Of a stretch of DNA of 64,000 nucleotides, positions 56,091-64,000 are shown piece after piece; within the stretch, counting starts at the first letter, position 1; the number at the start of each line of letters is the position of its first letter. Position numbers and translations under genes: made by a program. Under the pieces are notes generated by a model that ran no database searches, was not told the DNA's origin, and was given only the letters and a program-made list of their open reading frames with translations. Source of the stretch: Puteibacter caeruleilacunae (lineage in GTDB: Bacteria > Bacteroidota > Bacteroidia > Bacteroidales > Prolixibacteraceae); assembly GCA_005217565.1 (NCBI GenBank), contig SJCO01000016.1, forward strand, positions 1 through 64,000, in the 5' to 3' direction.

Positions 56091-56280
56091 CTATAGATGG
56101 TACTTTTTTATGTATTCTATAATATAGATCAACATGCAACCACCAATCACTCATCTTTGTAACAACCTCTGTAGACTTATAACAGCAATATTAAGCACAC
56201 TATTGCTGCCTGCAATATGCCAAAAGAAACACTATACCCATGATTAATATGCTCCAGTGTCTTTTTTCACGTCACCTTCA

Positions 56281-56640
56281 TTACCCCTCCATTACGAAAC
56301 TTTGAGCAATGATTCGAATCCTACTTCCTGTGGAATTGGTCTCAATTTCATAAAAATATAAGTCGATATTATTTATCAAACCTCTCCATCTTTTATACAA
56401 ACTTTTAACCTCCTCGTTTTCTTTCCCCTCAGCATGAGCCCTATAAATACTTTCTTCACATATTACTCCAAAGTTCATATCTAGATCAGCCCAATAAACA
56501 TCCTCAAAGGAAAGAATATTGCATTGACCATCATTCCAGACAATTTCAATTTTAATATTATCATTCTTCCCTGGATTATTTCTATCAATTATTATATTCT
56601 TTATAATGGCATCGTGCCAACTTAAGTTATTAAATTTCAT
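56281..56640 (-). CDS. Hypothetical protein, immunity-like
   Basis: 119 residues, cytosolic: KFNNLSWHDAIIKNIIIDRN then KIEIVWNDGQCNILSFEDVY, WADLDMNFGVICEESIYRAH. The 'W-D--I--I' strand followed by an 'I-F-D-Y--D' strand pattern is like several small immunity families, but I cannot name one. It sits with 55908 between housekeeping genes and the glycyl radical operon as an isolated island. Confidence 0.5.
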   Translation of the reverse strand: MKFNNLSWHDAIIKNIIIDRNNPGKNDNIKIEIVWNDGQCNILSFEDVYWADLDMNFGVICEESIYRAHAEGKENEEVKSLYKRWRGLINNIDLYFYEIETNSTGSRIRIIAQSFVMEG

Positions 56641-56751
56641 AGAATTATTATTTATGCCACAAAGGCCATTCTGTTATTTCAAAAATGTGTCTCCTTCTTC
56701 CATTTTTTTGCAAGTCCAAAGATCTCATTTGGCAGATAAGAATGATTAATT

Positions 56752-57663
56752 TTACCCACCAATCATTGATTGCACGCCGTAAGAGTCGAATATAGCAATG
56801 ATTTCCTGCAGGCGTTCCGGACTCGGTTCATCCATCTCGCCTTTGTCGTAGTCTTCGCCAAGCTTCTCGTATTTCGTTTCCGCAATGTTATGAAAGTGCA
56901 ACAAATTAACCAATGGCTTTTTACCTTCAAGACTGGCAATTAGCTTAGCCGATTCGTGTATATTCCAGTCATCGTCATTCACACCTTTTATTAGCGGAAT
57001 ACGAATATTCATATCCACACCAGTGGCAGCCAGTGTTTTAAGATTAGCCAGAATCATCTCATTGGGCACACCGGTCCATTCTTTGTGTTTGTTCGAATCC
57101 ATCATCTTTAAATCATAAAGAAAATGATCGGTTCGTTTTGCAACTTCCATCAGCACTTCTGGCTTGGCATATCCGGTTGTATCCACACATCGGTGAATCC
57201 CTTCTTCACCACAAGCATCCAGTAGAGAAATGAGAAACTCATGATGCAACAAAGGTTCGCCGCCCGAGAAAGTAACGCCACCTTCTGACTTATCCATGAA
57301 CATGGTTTCCTTTTTGATTTGTTTCATTACTTCATCCACACTCATAACCTTGCCAATCATTTCAATTGCTTTAGTTGGACATACATCAGCACAAATGCCA
57401 CTCATGGTGCACAAATCCTTATTTGTAACAATGCCATCACCGGTAAGTGTTAAAGCATTTTCAGGACAATGTTTCACGCATTCTTCACAAGCAATGCACT
57501 TGCTATGATTATACATTTTTTGCTGATGCCTCAATTGGCTTTCAGGATTATGACACCATTTACAACGTAAAGGACAACCTTTCAAAAAGATGGTGATACG
57601 AATGCCTGGCCCATCGCTGATGGCATAGCGTTTTATATCAAATATTAAGCTTGGTAGTTCCAT
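56752..57663 (-). CDS. Glycyl radical enzyme activating enzyme
   Basis: Radical SAM protein that installs the glycyl radical on the adjacent enzyme. 303 residues: [20 protein letters not shown], with the CxxxCxxC cluster at Cys30/34/37 ([10 protein letters not shown]). An inserted ferredoxin-like domain follows: Cys56/59/62/66 ([12 protein letters not shown]), and a second site with Cys85/91/95 ([12 protein letters not shown]) where the expected second Cys is Ser88. [12 protein letters not shown] is the SAM-binding motif. Separated from the enzyme gene by 88 bases and surely co-expressed. Oxygen-sensitive, anaerobic chemistry. Confidence 0.93.
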   Translation of the reverse strand: MELPSLIFDIKRYAISDGPGIRITIFLKGCPLRCKWCHNPESQLRHQQKMYNHSKCIACEECVKHCPENALTLTGDGIVTNKDLCTMSGICADVCPTKAIEMIGKVMSVDEVMKQIKKETMFMDKSEGGVTFSGGEPLLHHEFLISLLDACGEEGIHRCVDTTGYAKPEVLMEVAKRTDHFLYDLKMMDSNKHKEWTGVPNEMILANLKTLAATGVDMNIRIPLIKGVNDDDWNIHESAKLIASLEGKKPLVNLLHFHNIAETKYEKLGEDYDKGEMDEPSPERLQEIIAIFDSYGVQSMIGG

Positions 57664-57751
57664 AGTTATTGCAAATATCTCGTTGATTTGCTCATTTATT
57701 AAATTGTTGATTGTTTTCCATCGCCTTCAGTCTACCGACTAACCAACAAGT

Positions 57752-60274
57752 TTAAAACGATTCATTCTCTGTTCTGTCAATAACTTCTTGCTGAAGGTCG
57801 GCATTCATATCATTGAAGTAATCACTATATCCGGCCATTCGTACCAATAGATCTTTATAATCTTCCGGTGATTCCTGAGCTGCCCGTAAGGTAGCTGTAT
57901 CAACAATGTTAAATTGAACATGGTGGCCACCCATAGTAAAATAGCTACGAATGAGTTTACCCATTTTGGCAATATCCTCATCGCGCTTTAGTAAACTTGG
58001 TAAGAAACGCATATTCAGCAATGTGCCGCCCGATCGGGTATGGTCTAATTTCGTTAATGAGCGGATAACAGCTGAAGGTCCATTTATGTCGCACCCATGC
58101 GAAGGTGATGTACCATCAGAGATAGACTTACCAGCTAATCGGCCGTTTGGTGTGGCACCCATTACTTTGCCAAAATATACGTGACAGGTGGTAGACAGCA
58201 TATTTAAGTGATATTTGCCTCCTTTAATATTGGGTTTACCATCAATGGTTTTTACCAAATCGTCGTATACCTTTAATGCAATTTCATCTGCATATTCGTC
58301 ATCATTGCCAAAAAATGGAGTTCTATTAACAATGGTTTGTCGTAATATTTCATCGCCTTCAAAGTTTTTGGCAACAGCTGTTAAGATGCGATCCATGTCG
58401 AAGGCTTGCTTTTCAAAAACATGGTATTTTAAGGTTGCCAGACTATCAGTTACAGTGCCTAAGCCTGTACATTGGATATAGTTGGTATTATAGCGAGGAC
58501 CACTGTTGTAGTAATCCCTGCCTTTTGAAATGCAATCTTCAATGACCACCGACAGGAAAGGTGCCGGAGCATACTTGGCAAACATGGTATCGATGTAATT
58601 GCTTACTCGCATTTTTTGATCAACAATATATTCGATTTGCGTTTTAAAAGCAGCGTACAGCTCATCGTAACTTTTAAATGTGCGAGGATCACCTGTCTCA
58701 CATCCAGCCATCTTACCTGTAACGGGATCGACTCCATTGTTTAGGGTGACTTCAAGAATTTTAGGAACATTCAGATAACCTGTCAAGACATACGCCTCTT
58801 TACCAAAGGCACCTACTTCAATACAACCACTACAACCTCCTTCGCGTGCATCTTTTAGTGATTTACCCTGAGCCAGCATTTCTGTAATGTAGGTCTCAGG
58901 ACTAAATACCGATGGGTAACCATGTCCCTGACGGATGACTTTACAGGCTGCATTCAGGAATTTATCTGGTGTAACATGACTAATGTGTACTGATGAACCT
59001 GGTTGCAAGAGGTGGAGTTCTTCAACCACTTCAAGCATAATATACGACACCTCAGTAACCCCATCAGAGCCATCTGCTTTAACACCTCCGATATTGATAT
59101 TCGTAAAGTCATTATAAGTGCCACTCTCCTTGGCTGTAATACCCACTTTAGGAGGCGCAGTCTGATTATTTACTTTGATCCACATGCAACTGATCAGCTC
59201 TTTGGCTTCGTCGCGTGTAATTGTTCCTTCAGCAATTTCTTTTTCGTAGAATGGTGCCAGGTGTTGATCGAAGTGGCCGGGATTCATGGCATCCCAGCCA
59301 TTTAACTCCGTAATAGTTCCCAGATGCACGAACCAATACATTTGTATTGCCTCGTGCAATGTGCGAGGAGCATTTGCCGGTACCCAACGACATACTTCTG
59401 CTATTTTATTTAATTCGGCTTTACGCTTAGGATCAGTTTCTGTTTGTGCTTTTTGCTCGGCTAAGTCGGCATGCCGTTCGGCAAAAACAATGGCTGCATC
59501 ACAAGATATATCCATTGCCTTTAGCTCTTCAGCCTTATTATTGGCCTCCGGATCATTTAAATAGTCTAAAGAATCGAGGTGTGCTTTAATATCGTTTTTG
59601 AAATCGAGCATCCCCTTTTTATAAATCTTGCCATCAAGACAAGTGTGGCCGGGTGCCCGTTGCTCCATAAACTCTGTAAATAAACCTGCTTCGTAGGCGC
59701 GTTTCCATTCTTCGGGTACATGATTAAAAATACGCTCACGTTGAGTGCGCCCTTGCCAATAGGGTATCACCTCGCGTTCATAGGTATCAATATCTTCCTG
59801 GCTGGTGGTATAACGTTGCTGATCGCGTGTGTTAAGCACGTGAAAGTCTTCTACACTATGGCAGGTTAATTCCGGAAAGGTAGGAACTGCTTTTGGCTTG
59901 GGTCCACGTTCACCAACAATCAATTCATCATCACCTAAATAAAGCGTTTTCTTTTGGCAATGGTCGAGAAATGTTAGTGCACGAAGCACAGGAATGGAGT
60001 ACTTTCCATAGTGTTCTTTGTAAAAGGCTGTTTGATGCAAAGCACGCTCAATTGAAATGCTAGGTTCGGCCTCAAAGCTAAGTTTTCTTAATCGTTGAAT
60101 GCGAGGATTCATCCCAGGGCCAAGACTATCGCCTAAAGGTGGGTAGAAATTTCCTTCGGACAAAGCACTTCTTTCAGCATCTCTTTCCTTGTTTTCTTTT
60201 CCTATTATTTCTTTAATGGTTGGAAGTCCGGCACCATTGGGATCAGGACGACCTTTTATTGATTTAGTTGTCAT
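57752..60274 (-). CDS. Glycyl radical enzyme, HypD-like (trans-4-hydroxy-L-proline dehydratase family)
   Basis: About 840 residues from MTTKSIKGRPDPNGAGLP; a 15-codon longer frame is open but lacks a family counterpart. Thiyl Cys and partner Glu are in EGGCSGCIEVGAFGKEAYVL (Cys484, Glu486 by this start). The radical Gly815 is in RMAGYSDYFNDMNADLQQEV near the C-terminus. Blocks such as SISIERALHQTAFY, FTEFMEQRAPGHTCLDGKIY and GTSPSHGCDINGPSAV closely resemble HypD as I remember it, better than pyruvate formate lyase or glycerol/choline enzymes. HypD makes pyrroline-5-carboxylate from hydroxyproline. No proC is adjacent, so the substrate is an inference. Confidence 0.85.
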   Translation of the reverse strand: MTTKSIKGRPDPNGAGLPTIKEIIGKENKERDAERSALSEGNFYPPLGDSLGPGMNPRIQRLRKLSFEAEPSISIERALHQTAFYKEHYGKYSIPVLRALTFLDHCQKKTLYLGDDELIVGERGPKPKAVPTFPELTCHSVEDFHVLNTRDQQRYTTSQEDIDTYEREVIPYWQGRTQRERIFNHVPEEWKRAYEAGLFTEFMEQRAPGHTCLDGKIYKKGMLDFKNDIKAHLDSLDYLNDPEANNKAEELKAMDISCDAAIVFAERHADLAEQKAQTETDPKRKAELNKIAEVCRWVPANAPRTLHEAIQMYWFVHLGTITELNGWDAMNPGHFDQHLAPFYEKEIAEGTITRDEAKELISCMWIKVNNQTAPPKVGITAKESGTYNDFTNINIGGVKADGSDGVTEVSYIMLEVVEELHLLQPGSSVHISHVTPDKFLNAACKVIRQGHGYPSVFSPETYITEMLAQGKSLKDAREGGCSGCIEVGAFGKEAYVLTGYLNVPKILEVTLNNGVDPVTGKMAGCETGDPRTFKSYDELYAAFKTQIEYIVDQKMRVSNYIDTMFAKYAPAPFLSVVIEDCISKGRDYYNSGPRYNTNYIQCTGLGTVTDSLATLKYHVFEKQAFDMDRILTAVAKNFEGDEILRQTIVNRTPFFGNDDEYADEIALKVYDDLVKTIDGKPNIKGGKYHLNMLSTTCHVYFGKVMGATPNGRLAGKSISDGTSPSHGCDINGPSAVIRSLTKLDHTRSGGTLLNMRFLPSLLKRDEDIAKMGKLIRSYFTMGGHHVQFNIVDTATLRAAQESPEDYKDLLVRMAGYSDYFNDMNADLQQEVIDRTENESF

Positions 60275-60636
60275 TGTAGTTTGTTTTAATGGGTAATAGA
60301 ACCAGCGAATTGAAGCCAATAATCAAATAACTGGCTTACTTACACTTCGATTTAACTCATAGAATGATACAGGAATTAAGCAACTAATGAGGTTAATTGC
60401 TTCTGGTTAGCGCAGATAAAACATCAGGCATTCAAACAAACAGCGGTATCCTTTTATTTTATTCGAATGTTTCACAATATCTTTTTAAAAGTATCAGTGC
60501 CTTAAAGTTACAAAAAATATAGGTCTTTGCAAGACGGTGGGATTAAGTGCTAGAAATACGCGTTTAGAGGTTCTTTATTTTTGCTCTTTATCGGTCATCA
60601 AGCGCTGCTTTTAAACGCTTAATGTTATTTGAATTT
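60275..60636. promoter_or_regulatory. Upstream region of the glycyl radical operon
   Basis: About 360 bases holding the leader and promoter of the operon. A TTTAAC-type element and AT-rich stretches are present, but no clear FNR-like palindrome or -7 box. No gene. Confidence 0.35.
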
Positions 60637-60755
60637 TTAATAGATTGCTCTTTTGTCAATCTGTTTTCTCCCTCCACTCAAATCAAATTGATCTCCTGCA
60701 GCATCAATAAACTGAAGCTCAATTATTGTATCTAGATAGACTAATAAGGTTGAAT
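60637..60755 (-). pseudogene. C-terminal fragment of the immunity-type gene (fourth copy)
   Basis: Reads LDTIIELQFIDAAGDQFDLS, GGRKQIDKRAIY, stop, almost the same as the end of the 61776 product (GDHYDLSGVRKQINKR). Only this last part survives. Confidence 0.75.
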
Positions 60756-60776
60756 TTAATTCACCAAAGCAGCGAA

Positions 60777-61208
60777 TTAATTTGAGCTATGCTTCTGATT
60801 ATTATCTGGCTCTTTGAATGGTATTGGGATTCCTCTGGAGTCAAGAAATTGCACTTCTATTATTGTATCCAAATCACACCTCGACACATTAATAAAAAAA
60901 CTACCTTCCTCTTTTTTTACTGTATCTCCAACCATCAAAAAATCATAAACCTTACGAACCTCATAACCATATACATTCTCTACCTTCCTATTATTAGTCT
61001 GCACTATAATTGTTCTAAGATTATTGTTATCTGATATGAATTTGTCAACTATAACTCCAGAGTACTTCCTAGTACGATATTGATTAACCAGACCTGCCCT
61101 ATATTCCTCTGCTGACATTCCCATATACTCAAACCAAATCGGGAAGCCTATAGTAGCAAGCATTGCTCCGATCACCCATGTTAGAAAGATCCGATTCTTT
61201 TTATTCAT
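60777..61208 (-). CDS. Membrane-anchored immunity-type protein (second copy)
   Basis: 143 residues from MNKKNRIFLTWVIGAMLATI; an ATG six codons upstream is open, but AGGAAAATAAA ahead of this ATG is a better start. One membrane helix, then EVRKVYDFLMVGDTVKKEEG and CDLDTIIEVQFLDSRGIPIP. Identical in its first 17 residues to the product at 61776, with greater divergence after, suggesting duplication followed by selection or gene conversion. Confidence 0.7.
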   Translation of the reverse strand: MNKKNRIFLTWVIGAMLATIGFPIWFEYMGMSAEEYRAGLVNQYRTRKYSGVIVDKFISDNNNLRTIIVQTNNRKVENVYGYEVRKVYDFLMVGDTVKKEEGSFFINVSRCDLDTIIEVQFLDSRGIPIPFKEPDNNQKHSSN

Positions 61209-61246
61209 TTTATTTTCCTGTAACATAAGTTTTAGTTTTCAAATCA

Positions 61247-61642
61247 TCAATTACAGTACAACGTCTTTCCTTTTCTCTCTCTCCTCAACATTATTTCATT
61301 TACACTACCACCACATAAATTATAAAAGACAGTATCTTTTTTTATTTCCTCAATGATTGTCCTAATAGGCTCCTCTTTTCCTCTAAAACGTTTCATATCT
61401 CTCACCACATCAAAAGTCTTAGAAATAAGAATCCCATGCTCTCGAGTACAAAACATCCAATACGGTTCACAATCACATTCGTGCAGACCATTCGAGTAAC
61501 ATTCAACCGTAAATACCTCGCCCCCAACTTCAATATCCTTAGCATCCTCTAGAGACGCTAAATGATGCTTACTTCCATTTACAATCTCATATGCTTCATT
61601 TGCATCCCTATCTATCTCGATACATGTATCATAGAAATTCAA
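61247..61642 (-). CDS. Hypothetical cysteine-rich cytosolic protein
   Basis: 131 residues between two copies of the immunity-type gene. NFYDTCIEIDRDANEAYEIV, then VECYSNGLHECDCEPYWMFC with four closely spaced Cys, and a basic end (RRERKGKTLYCN). No recognised family. It may be an extra immunity protein or another module gained with the duplication. Confidence 0.5.
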   Translation of the reverse strand: MNFYDTCIEIDRDANEAYEIVNGSKHHLASLEDAKDIEVGGEVFTVECYSNGLHECDCEPYWMFCTREHGILISKTFDVVRDMKRFRGKEEPIRTIIEEIKKDTVFYNLCGGSVNEIMLRRERKGKTLYCN

Positions 61643-61701
61643 AAGACGCTATTACATTATCTAGAGACTGGACCTTTTTTAGATTGCTTAGGCTAGTAGG
61701 T

Positions 61702-61745
61702 GTAGAATAAAAGGAGAAGTTTTAAGCCTCTCCCCTTTATTCTAC
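61702..61745. terminator. Long hairpin between duplicated modules
   Basis: GTAGAATAAAAGGAGA pairs with TCTCCCCTTTATTCTAC (one bulge) around an 11-base loop. A terminator for the gene at 61776, or a recombination-related structure. Confidence 0.55.
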
Positions 61746-61775
61746 TAATGAATAAAATGCAATTTTACATTTGAT

Positions 61776-62204
61776 TCATCTTTTATTAATTTGTTTTCTC
61801 ACTCCACTTAAATCATAATGATCTCCTGCGGCATCAATAAACTGAAGTTCAATTATTGTATCTAATTGATATCTAGACAGACTAATAAAGAGACTCCCTT
61901 CTTTTTTTTTAATAGTGTCACCAATCATTAGAAAATCAAAAGTTTTCCGAACTTCAAATCCAAATATCTGTACATCTCTTTTATGATCATTTTGTAAAAC
62001 AATCTTCCTTAAGTTTCTATTATCTTCATCAATAAACTTTTCAACTATAACCCCATCATAACTCTTAACCTTATAATTGTTTATCATCGATATGATAACC
62101 TCTTCCGAAGAAGGAGAGATATACTCAAACCAAATCGGGAAACCTATAGTAGCAAGCATTGCTCCGATCACCCATGTTAGAAAGATCCGATTCTTTTTAT
62201 TCAT
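61776..62204 (-). CDS. Immunity-type protein of the intact Rhs
   Basis: 142 residues from MNKKNRIFLTWVIGAMLATI, one base after the Rhs stop (62206); AGGA lies 7 bases before this ATG, inside the last Rhs codons. A longer open frame reaching 62333 reads through the Rhs end in another frame and is unlikely to be used. One membrane helix (FLTWVIGAMLATIGFPIWF), outside domain with EVRKTFDFLMIGDTIKKKEG and LDTIIELQFIDAAG. As the first gene after an intact Rhs tip, it is the best immunity candidate in the window. Paralogues at 60777, 27478 and a fragment at 60637. Confidence 0.75.
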   Translation of the reverse strand: MNKKNRIFLTWVIGAMLATIGFPIWFEYISPSSEEVIISMINNYKVKSYDGVIVEKFIDEDNRNLRKIVLQNDHKRDVQIFGFEVRKTFDFLMIGDTIKKKEGSLFISLSRYQLDTIIELQFIDAAGDHYDLSGVRKQINKR

Positions 62205-62205
62205 T

Positions 62206-64000
62206 TTATTTTCCTGTAACATAAGTTTCAGTTTTCCAATCGACATAACCGACATCAATACCGACTCCATAAGATATTGTTTGAATTTTAAACATCGGTT
62301 CAAGATTATCATCAGCACTTGCATCAGTTCCATAAGCTCCTCCGTATGGACCTAAACCAAAGCTAGTTTCATATCCTTTGCCCTTTATATCATCTCTTGA
62401 CACTCCATTTAATTGGAAACTTGAGCGATTTTTTGTTTTCCATTCCTCAATAGCAATTCCAAAAGCTACTCCTCCCTTAGTAGACTTTTTCTTTGTGAAA
62501 TAAAAACCTTGGCCATACTCATCTTCAAATATCCCAAAATCAAAACCAATACCCTTAGTATCAGAGACTCCCCCGACAATTTTCTTAGGGAAAGCAATTT
62601 CAAAACTCAATCCAAATCCTCTAATAAAGTCATGCTGTTCATAAGTTTCAAAGATCATATTCTCTTCTTTCATCTCCCCAATCTTGTTATCAATCATAGG
62701 GCTGATTACCTTTTCCTCATGTTTAGCAATCTTGTGATTTTCTACCTGAGGATTAGTTATCGAACCGTCGCTAAGACCAACATTGGCGGTTACAACAAAG
62801 TTAGCATTTTTAAAGGAATCACTCCAACTCATATTGTTGTTTATCTTGTTATCGGCAACTCCCATTAAATAGTTTCCTACTGTTGCCCCAATCCAATATA
62901 CCAACTCTGCAAAGAATTCACCACTTGGATCGTTGTATTTTAATGGATTATTCAAACAATAACTGTAGCGATTGAGATTCTCTGTGAAATCCAAATATTG
63001 AATATTATTATCCGGAGATAAAAAGCGACCAACGACGGGATCGTATAAACGACCATTCATATTAATCAATCCAAACCATTTCAGATGTTCATGACCCGAA
63101 AAACCTCTTCCAGCAACTAATGAAGGTTCACTTCCTGGTGTGTATGAAATCCAAGTAGATGGATTTCTTTGACGCCCCCAGGCATCATAACTAAACTCTT
63201 GAGTTAAACTACTTCCTCCATTAAATAGCTTCACTTGATGAGTAATACTCCCCAGATGATCTCGTAACATCGCATAACAAGTGGTTGTTCCTCCTTGTTT
63301 AATCGCCACTACTGGTGCTGTATAGGCATCACCTCCAATCCATGTATATTCCTTAGTTACACCTCCTTCTGTCTCCTTGACGTAGGAATTTCCGGCATAA
63401 ACCCGCTTCAAAATTGTTGTGGAATTATTCTTAACCTCCATTATACAACGCTGCTCATCACAGTTGTAATTAAAAGCTGCAGAATAGCTTCCTTCCGAAA
63501 TTGAACTTACACTCTGGAATGAGTTATACTCAATATCCTGCAGATGCGATGAAATTGAACTCCCTGTTGTAGTCAGGCCTGTTAATGCATACGGATTGCC
63601 TGATTGTGTGTATGTAAAATTCGTTCCTGCATCATACTTATTTTGAATGTTTCCATTATCAAAATAGGCAATGGAACCTACATTCGAGTTATGATTTATT
63701 GAAGTAAGTCTATTTAGTCCATCAAAAGCAAAGCTCTCTGATTGATTAATCTTGTTATTCTTTCTCTCAGTCATATTGCCTGTTGTGGCCTCATATAAAT
63801 ATTGATAATTCTGCACGGCACCAACAGTTGCCTGCGTTTGATTTCCAAATGCATTATATGTGAAAGTTCCATTCAAATTATCTCCATATATAGCTGCATC
63901 AACCTGATTCCGGGCATTCATCCCCGTGATTTTCCAAACTCGTTTACTACCAACCCAAATCTCATCCATATACTGAGATATAGTGTTGTATTTTAGTAAC
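62206..64000 (-). CDS. Rhs (YD-repeat) protein, C-terminal part with intact tip
   Basis: Open from the right edge to the stop at 62206, at least 598 codons; 5' end outside. YD-repeats: QNYQYLYEATTGNMTERKNN, ENLNRYSYCLNNPLKYNDPS and LRDHLGSITHQVKLFNGGSS. The core ends in GRLYDPVVGRFLSPDN and NPLKYNDPSGEF, a different lineage (4) from the array. The 260-residue tip starts FAELVYWIGATVGNYLMGV, then a string of Gly/aromatic strands: FIRGFGLSFEIAFPKKIVGG, GIGFDFGIFEDEYGQGFYFT and YGVGIDVGYVDWKTETYVTG. Such amphipathic strands suggest a beta-barrel or pore-like toxin. Such large extracellular proteins are often contact-dependent toxins; the secretion route is not visible. Confidence 0.85.
   Translation of the reverse strand, partial: LLKYNTISQYMDEIWVGSKRVWKITGMNARNQVDAAIYGDNLNGTFTYNAFGNQTQATVGAVQNYQYLYEATTGNMTERKNNKINQSESFAFDGLNRLTSINHNSNVGSIAYFDNGNIQNKYDAGTNFTYTQSGNPYALTGLTTTGSSISSHLQDIEYNSFQSVSSISEGSYSAAFNYNCDEQRCIMEVKNNSTTILKRVYAGNSYVKETEGGVTKEYTWIGGDAYTAPVVAIKQGGTTTCYAMLRDHLGSITHQVKLFNGGSSLTQEFSYDAWGRQRNPSTWISYTPGSEPSLVAGRGFSGHEHLKWFGLINMNGRLYDPVVGRFLSPDNNIQYLDFTENLNRYSYCLNNPLKYNDPSGEFFAELVYWIGATVGNYLMGVADNKINNNMSWSDSFKNANFVVTANVGLSDGSITNPQVENHKIAKHEEKVISPMIDNKIGEMKEENMIFETYEQHDFIRGFGLSFEIAFPKKIVGGVSDTKGIGFDFGIFEDEYGQGFYFTKKKSTKGGVAFGIAIEEWKTKNRSSFQLNGVSRDDIKGKGYETSFGLGPYGGAYGTDASADDNLEPMFKIQTISYGVGIDVGYVDWKTETYVTGK

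Noticed and set aside
62206-62333. Longer start for the immunity-type gene, reading through the Rhs end
   Set aside because: The extra residues are a frame shadow of the Rhs C-terminus; the ATG at 62204 has a good ribosome site and matches the paralogue.
1-64000. Transposase or insertion sequence as cause of the array
   Set aside because: No transposase-like frame or terminal inverted repeat pair was found; shared homologous segments explain the rearrangements better.

Overview
The window reads as a chromosomal piece of a Bacteroidota genome, most likely an anaerobic or facultative member of the Bacteroidales/Marinilabiliales type. Support comes from two very long hybrid two-component regulators (periplasmic propeller, kinase, receiver and AraC domains in one chain), AT-rich DNA, -7 boxes of the TAnnTTTG kind, a short SerA with a Bacteroidota-type active-site tail, lipoproteins with Bacteroidota-style lipoboxes, and YD-repeat (Rhs) genes. 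The species cannot be fixed from the sequence. I see no rRNA, tRNA, transposase, integrase or CRISPR array.

Left part (1-27 kb) is mostly ordinary chromosome. It holds a lipoprotein start (1-104), hybrid regulator 1 (625-4602), pyruvate phosphate dikinase (4672-7410), a 745-base gap with two related promoter/leader/terminator units that look like small RNAs (about 7.7-8.14 kb), hybrid regulator 2 (8156-11779), a dihydroorotate dehydrogenase-like enzyme, ClpB, a SemiSWEET transporter, an HPt protein, a SIP1/GH36-type glycosidase, an Fe-S aldo/keto reductase, an ECF sigma/anti-sigma/outer-membrane-protein operon, an FtsX-type permease and a secreted beta-helix protein. The regulators, glycosidase and beta-helix protein suggest life on plant or algal polysaccharides.

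The striking region is 27.4-50.1 kb. It is an array of about 17 orphan Rhs C-terminal 'tip' cassettes, nearly all on the minus strand. Each keeps only the last stretch of an Rhs core (YDYGARxYDAExGRWHxxDPL...), a variable tip, and a candidate immunity gene that overlaps or abuts the tip. Between many cassettes, on the plus strand, lie 5'-truncated XRE-type helix-turn-helix genes with their own terminators. They all start within one conserved boundary repeat that also carries the beginning of the Rhs tail ([14 protein letters not shown]). Many cassettes are broken by frameshifts, nonsense codons, deletions or a 0.83 kb duplication. Others are open and look functional, including metallopeptidase-like tips with HExxH motifs. 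Most immunity candidates are lipoproteins, secreted proteins or single-pass membrane proteins.

From 50.1 to 55.7 kb the housekeeping chromosome returns on the minus strand: gcvT, comB-like, serC, serA and a DUF1015 gene, each followed or separated by clear terminators. At 56.7-60.3 kb is a glycyl radical enzyme close to trans-4-hydroxyproline dehydratase (HypD) with its activase. At 60.6-64 kb is the 3' part of a longer, apparently intact Rhs gene running off the right edge. Its immunity-type gene exists in two full copies plus one fragment there, and in one more copy 34 kb away at the left end of the array. This physically links the array with a presumably expressed Rhs locus and supports the idea that the array is a store or graveyard of exchanged tips.
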